From the NCBI GenBank assembly GCA_003242605.1, contig QGUZ01000035.1:1-27900 (forward strand): a stretch of 27,900 bases of DNA, in the 5' to 3' direction. The notes beneath the pieces were generated by a model. The model worked only from the letters and a program-made list of their open reading frames with translations. It ran no database searches and was not told where the DNA came from. Positions 22,876 through 27,900 of this stretch are shown piece after piece. Source of the DNA: Actinomycetota bacterium (GTDB taxonomy: Bacteria > Actinomycetota > Actinomycetes > Streptosporangiales > Streptosporangiaceae). The stretch's first letter is position 1, and each line of letters opens with the position of its first letter. Made by a program: the position numbers and the translations under genes.

Positions 22876-24087
22876 ATGTCACACTCAGTACCGACGGTCG
22901 CACCCGGCAGTGTCGGCGTGGTGGAGACCCGGTACCTCGACCTGCCGGAGCCGATCCCCCTCGACTGCGGCCGCGAGCTGTACCCCGTGCGCGTCGCCTA
23001 CGAGACCTACGGCACCCTGTCGCCGCTGCGCGACAACGTGATCCTGGTGTGCCACGCGCTCAGCGGTGACGCCCACGCCGCCGGCATCGCCAAGACGCCG
23101 CCCGAGGCGGGCACCCGTGACGGGTTCGGCGCCGAGGAACGGGACGGCGCGCGCAACAAGGGGCTCGGCTGGTGGGACGGGATGATCGGCCCCGGCAAGG
23201 CCTTCGACACCGACCGCTACTTCGTCGTCTGCACCAACCTGCTCGGCGGCTGCCGCGGCACGACCGGGCCGTCGTCGATCAACCCGGAGACCGGCGAGCC
23301 GTACGGGCCGGACTTCCCCGTGATCACGGTCGGGGACATGGTGCGGACGCAGCGGGCGTTCCTGAGGGCCCTGGGCATCGAACGGCTCGCCGCGGTCGCC
23401 GGGGGCTCGCTCGGCGGCATGCAGGCCCTGGAGTGGGCGGTCGCCTACCCCGACGAGGTCGACTCGATCGTGGTGATCGCCAGCACGCACGCGCTCCACC
23501 CGCAGGGGGTGGCGTGGAACGCGATCGCGCGTGAGGCGATCATGCGGGATCCGGCCTGGCAGGGCGGCCGCTACTACGGCACGGGCCGGGCGCCCGACGC
23601 GGGCATGGGCGTGGCCCGGATGGTGGGCCACATCACCTACCTGTCCGCGGTCGCGCTGGAGGGCAAGTTCGGCCGCCGCCTGCAGTTCTCCGACGACATC
23701 CGCTACACGCTCACCGAGCCGGAGTTCCAGGTGGAGAACTACCTGCGCCACCAGGCCGGCTCGTTCGTCAAGCGCTTCGACGCCAACACCTACCTGTACC
23801 TGTCGCGCGCGCTGACCTACTTCGACCTGGCGCGGCAGCACGGCGGCGGGTCGCTGGAGCGGGCCCTGGAGCGGGTCCGCGCGCGGACCCTGCTCATCGC
23901 CTTCAGCTCCGACTGGCTGTACCCTCCCTCCGCGTCCGAGGAAATCGAGCGGGCGCTGCGTGCCCTCGGCAAGCCGGTCGAACTCCATGTGATCGACGCG
24001 CCGTACGGTCACGACTGCTTCCTGCTCGAGGAAGCGCGACAGACGCCCATCATCCGGCGGTTCCTGGCCGAGGCCGGGGCCGAGTGA
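22876..24087 (+). CDS. metX: Homoserine O-acetyltransferase
   Basis: 403 aa. It activates homoserine with acetyl-CoA, the first committed step of methionine synthesis by direct sulfhydrylation. It has the alpha/beta-hydrolase fold with the full triad: Ser178 in AVAGGSLGGMQ, Asp346 in AFSSDWLYPP and His379 in APYGHDCFL. Other family blocks are VCHALSGDAHAAG, GWWDGMIGPGKAFDT, and NLLGGCRGTTGPSSINP. Length is slightly above average. Acetyl rather than succinyl specificity is inferred from the adjacent metY and from actinobacterial practice. MetY follows after 18 bases. Confidence 0.96.
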   Translation: MSHSVPTVAPGSVGVVETRYLDLPEPIPLDCGRELYPVRVAYETYGTLSPLRDNVILVCHALSGDAHAAGIAKTPPEAGTRDGFGAEERDGARNKGLGWWDGMIGPGKAFDTDRYFVVCTNLLGGCRGTTGPSSINPETGEPYGPDFPVITVGDMVRTQRAFLRALGIERLAAVAGGSLGGMQALEWAVAYPDEVDSIVVIASTHALHPQGVAWNAIAREAIMRDPAWQGGRYYGTGRAPDAGMGVARMVGHITYLSAVALEGKFGRRLQFSDDIRYTLTEPEFQVENYLRHQAGSFVKRFDANTYLYLSRALTYFDLARQHGGGSLERALERVRARTLLIAFSSDWLYPPSASEEIERALRALGKPVELHVIDAPYGHDCFLLEEARQTPIIRRFLAEAGAE

Positions 24088-24105
24088 CGTCGAGGAAGAG
24101 GACTT

Positions 24106-25445
<1,340 letters not shown>

Positions 25446-25449
<4 letters not shown>

Positions 25450-25928
25450 CCGATCTCGCGCGCTACCAGGACCCGCTCACCATCCAGCGCGTCCTCCACA
25501 CCGCGAGGACGATCGCGATCGTGGGGCTGTCCGCCAACGAGCTGCGGGCGAGCAACTTCGTCGGCTACTACCTCAAGCGGCACGGCTACCGGGTGATCCC
25601 GGTCAACCCGCGGGAGACCGAGATCCTGGGGGAGACCAGCTACCCGAGCCTGCTCGAGGTGCCCGAGCCGGTGGACGTGGTGAACGTGTTCCGTGCCCCG
25701 GACGCGCTGCCCGGCATCGCCCGCGAGGCGGTGCGGATCGGCGCCAAGGCGCTGTGGGGCCAGTTCGGCGTGGTGAACGAGGAGGCGGCGCGGATCGCCG
25801 AGGAGGGCGGCGTCACCGTGATCATGGACCGGTGCATCAAGGTCGAGCACGCCCGCTATGTCGGCCGGATGCACTGGCTCGGCTTCAACACCCAGCGCAT
25901 CACCTCGGTCCGCGGCGGCCTCCAGTAG
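25446..25928 (+). CDS. CoA-binding domain protein (YccU-like)
   Basis: 160 aa, starting at the ATG overlapping the metY stop. It is a single Rossmann-type CoA-binding domain (TIAIVGLSANELRASNFVGY, YLKRHGYRVIPVNPRETEIL, VDVVNVFRAPDALPGIAREA, LWGQFGVVNEEAARIAEEGG, VTVIMDRCIKVEHARYVG). Small stand-alone members are widespread and their function is unproven. This family is often found directly after metY in bacteria, which suggests a link to sulfur-amino-acid metabolism (inference). Confidence 0.93.
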
Positions 25929-25945
25929 CCGCCGGCGCGGCCGCC

Positions 25946-25969
25946 CGCCCGGGCCGTGCGGTCCGGGCG
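25946..25969. terminator. Hairpin between convergent genes
   Basis: CGCCCGGGCC (25946-25955) pairs with GGTCCGGGCG (25960-25969) through nine Watson-Crick pairs and one G-T, with loop GTGC. It lies 17 bases after the methionine operon and may serve both directions. Confidence 0.6.
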
Positions 25970-26007
25970 GCGGCGTCCGGCGGCGGGCCGGTACGGCGGG
26001 CGGCGGC

Positions 26008-26664
26008 TCAGCCGAGGACGAGCGGGAGCCGCGCGGCCAGTGCGCCCAGCGCGGCGCGCTCCGTCTCGGTCATGGGGCGCCGCCCGGTGCCGACGAGCAG
26101 GGCGTCCGCGTCGGAGAAGGACGCGGGGAACGCGGCGCCCGCGATCGTCTCCAGCAGCGCGCGGGACTCGGCGAGCCCGTCGGCGGGCGGCGGGGGCGCG
26201 TCCGGCAGGTGCGCGATCAGGTCGAGGTGGTGCAGGGTCCACTCCATGACGTACGCCGACAGGTAGTCGCGCACGGTGAGCACCTGGTCGCGGGTGCCGA
26301 CCCGCAGCTCCGGGTCGGCGAGCTCGGCGGCGCGGCCCGCGGCGGAGCCGACGTCGTCGAGGTGGAACTTGAGCAGCCGGGGCTCCTGGTAGGCGGCGGC
26401 GAGCCGTACGGTCAGCGCGTCGAGCGGGTCGTTGCCGGTCGGCGGCGTCGCGGAGACCTCCCAGTAGGTGACCGCGTCGCGGGTCGGCTCCGCGTCGACC
26501 GGGGTGGCGAGGGTGATCAGGACGTCCTGGGCGTCGATGATCAGGTGGCACACGAGGTCGCGGACGAGCCACCCGGCACAGCCGGACGGCCGCGCGAACG
26601 CCTCGTCCGGCAGCTCCGCGACGGCCGCGCGCAGCGCCGCCCACGAGCGGGAGAAGAGCAGCAC
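26008..26664 (-). CDS. MDMPI/DinB-like family protein (mycothiol-dependent type)
   Basis: 218 aa from a GTG at 26664. The N-terminal four-helix domain has the motifs of mycothiol-dependent maleylpyruvate isomerase/DinB proteins: WAALRAAVAELPDEAFARP, GCAGWLVRDLVCHLIIDAQD with a first metal-ligand His, and VMEWTLHHLDLIAHL with further His residues. A divalent-metal-binding enzyme using mycothiol is the family expectation; the actual substrate is unknown. TAGCCT lies six bases before the GTG and there is no ribosome-binding site, indicating a leaderless mRNA. It stands alone. Confidence 0.85.
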   Translation of the reverse strand: MLLFSRSWAALRAAVAELPDEAFARPSGCAGWLVRDLVCHLIIDAQDVLITLATPVDAEPTRDAVTYWEVSATPPTGNDPLDALTVRLAAAYQEPRLLKFHLDDVGSAAGRAAELADPELRVGTRDQVLTVRDYLSAYVMEWTLHHLDLIAHLPDAPPPPADGLAESRALLETIAGAAFPASFSDADALLVGTGRRPMTETERAALGALAARLPLVLG

Positions 26665-26670
26665 TCCGGC

Positions 26671-26676
26671 AGGCTA
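26671..26676 (-). promoter_or_regulatory. Likely -10 box of leaderless MDMPI-like gene
   Basis: TAGCCT on the minus strand, six bases before the GTG at 26664, the same spacing as at metX and SURF1. Confidence 0.45.
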
Positions 26677-26778
26677 GTACGGCGGCGAACGAATTTACCT
26701 CCACCGGGCCGCGAGGGCGTGCCGGCGCGGCGGCCCGGCCGGTACGGCATACCGGAACGGACCGCGCATCACGGACCC

Positions 26779-27654
26779 ATGGCCTAAGATCATCCGTATC
26801 GTCACTCGGATCACTGCCGCCGTCGGCCGCTACCGCTTCGGGTGGGCGGCCGTCGTCGCCGTCGCGTTGTACCTGGTCGCCGTGGCCGCCGCCGCGGCGC
26901 ACGCCGCCGTGTCCGGGGAGTTGTCGCCGCTGGCGTGGCTCACGGGCACGGCGGTGTGGGGGCCCCCTTCCGGCCGACCTGGCTGGTGCCGGCGCTCGCC
27001 GGGGCCGGCCTGGTCAACGGGTGGCTGTTGTGGATGGTGCTGCGCGGTCCCGTGCGGCCCCGCGCCGAGACCCTGCCGCCCGGGGTGGCCTGGGCACGGC
27101 GCCTGCTGTACGCGAACGTGCTCGTCGAGCTGCTGCTGTGGCGGCTGCTCGGCAGGGGCGCCGCGGTCCCGGTGGACGTCGTCACGGTCCTGGTGGGGAC
27201 CGTCACCCTGGTCCAGCTGGTGCGGGTCGTCTCGGGGGTCTCGCGGACGTTCAAGCTGGCCGCGGTGGGGCTCGCGCTGATCGGCGCGCTGAGCTACCTG
27301 GCGGTCGGCGGTTCCCGCGCCGCCGGCCTGGGACTTCTCGGGCTCGTGGCGGGCCTGGCGGCCCTCGCCTCGGTGCTGATGATCCTTCTCGCCCAGCGCC
27401 GCGACGGCCGGTGGAGCGACGCCACGATCGGTTTCGGCAGGATCGCCGCCATCGCCCCGCTGCTGTTGCCGCTGCTGTCGGTCGCCCTGTTCGCCAGGTT
27501 CGCGGTGGGCGTGATGGCGCTGGAGGCCGCGCTGAGCATGTTCTCCCCGGTGTGGCTGGCGCGCACGGCGCACGAGCTCGCCGCTCCGGCCGGCCGGACG
27601 GCGGAGAAGGACGCCGAGGAGGTCGCCGAGGAGAACGGCGGGCGCGCCGGGTGA
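26779..27654 (+). pseudogene. Multi-pass membrane protein gene, frameshifted
   Basis: Two overlapping frames together make one membrane protein of about 285-290 aa with seven or so hydrophobic segments and an acidic tail (EKDAEEVAEENGG). The first part (RITAAVGRYRFGWAAVVAVA and on to LSPLAWLTGTAVWG) is in one frame; the rest (APFRPTWLVPALAGAGLVNG onward) is in another. The switch occurs in the G-run at 26958-26962, where one added G would restore the frame. The 5' end is also odd: ATG-GCC at 26779 is followed at once by TAA, and dropping the T at 26785 would give MAKIIRIVTRIT. Alternatively TAAGAT (26785-26790) is a -10 and the start is an ATC at 26798. A shorter CDS from GTG 26956 is possible. 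No family is recognised. Sequencing error or decay cannot be told apart here. Confidence 0.6.
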
Positions 27655-27900
27655 GGACGCCTTCCGGCGCGAGGCGGGCCGGCTCCGTCGTCCCGCGAAG
27701 CGCGGCCGAGCCGCGCGCCCGGCCCGGCCGTACCCGGGCCCCGGGTGGGCCCCGGCGAGGCCGCGCCCGCCGGGGCCGGGGTGCGCGGTGACGGGCCGCT
27801 CAGGCGGCGCCCCCGGGGGGGGGGAAGGGCGGGCGTGCGTGCCCCCGCGCGGGGGGACCGGCCCGGCCTTCCCCCCCCACGGGGGGGCCACCGGCGCGGG
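27655..27900. other. Right edge, very GC-rich, no recognisable gene
   Basis: Contains a direct repeat GGGCCCCGG and runs of eight or more G or C (27810-27890). Open frames exist because stops are rare at this composition, but none has family character. The homopolymers suggest a contig end of lower sequence quality. Confidence 0.4.

Overview
The window reads as chromosomal DNA of a very high-GC actinomycete, most likely from the Streptosporangiales or a close, possibly thermophilic relative. Third codon positions are almost all G or C, several genes look leaderless, there is a mycothiol-type MDMPI/DinB protein, and the sugar locus resembles CelR/BglR-controlled beta-glucosidase loci of Thermobifida and Thermobispora. 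The taxonomic call is inference. Both edges carry long G/C homopolymers, so the window may be a complete draft contig.

Layout. (1) 1-5530 is a housekeeping and membrane block: a possible partial gene at the left edge, a TauE/SafE-type membrane protein with a cupredoxin-like tail (-), a secreted gamma-glutamyltransferase (+), a 63-aa membrane protein (+), a DUF3817 protein (-), SURF1 (-) and a 57-aa single-TM protein (-). (2) 5530-10430 holds a flavodoxin-like protein (+), then an ABC-2 exporter (ATPase and permease) followed by a DesK/NarL-type two-component system, with a 16-bp palindrome in front. (3) 10435-16440 is a sugar-uptake operon (-): binding lipoprotein, two permeases, GH1 beta-glucosidase and LacI regulator, with four junctions of which three are ATGA/GTGA-type overlaps or potential overlaps. 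Two perfect 14-bp LacI-type palindromes lie at its promoter. A beta-hydroxyacid dehydrogenase (+) diverges from it and has probably lost its stop codon. (4) 17550-19165 holds an anchored DUF5666-like protein (-), a single-domain response regulator (-) and tRNA-Arg(CCG) (+) with a textbook terminator. (5) 19440-22800 holds a DUF4097 beta-repeat protein with a small Cys-containing partner (-), then an OsmC/flavin-monooxygenase pair (-). (6) 22860-25930 is the methionine operon metX-metY-CoA-binding protein (+). (7) 25990-27660 holds an MDMPI/DinB-like protein (-) and a membrane-protein gene broken by a 1-base frameshift (+).

How the genes work together. The sugar operon should import a beta-linked oligosaccharide (cellobiose-like), cleave it in the cytoplasm and switch itself off through its own LacI repressor. 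The ABC-2/DesK/NarL cluster looks like a self-contained export and stress-response module. MetX and MetY together make homocysteine from homoserine, acetyl-CoA and sulfide.

The oddest signal is at start codons. The GH1 gene and the flavin monooxygenase both lack any ATG/GTG/TTG where conservation and the ribosome-binding site demand one; both have ATC-ATC there. The broken membrane gene also has ATC at the position expected for a leaderless start. No CRISPR array, prophage, insertion sequence or biosynthetic cluster was seen.
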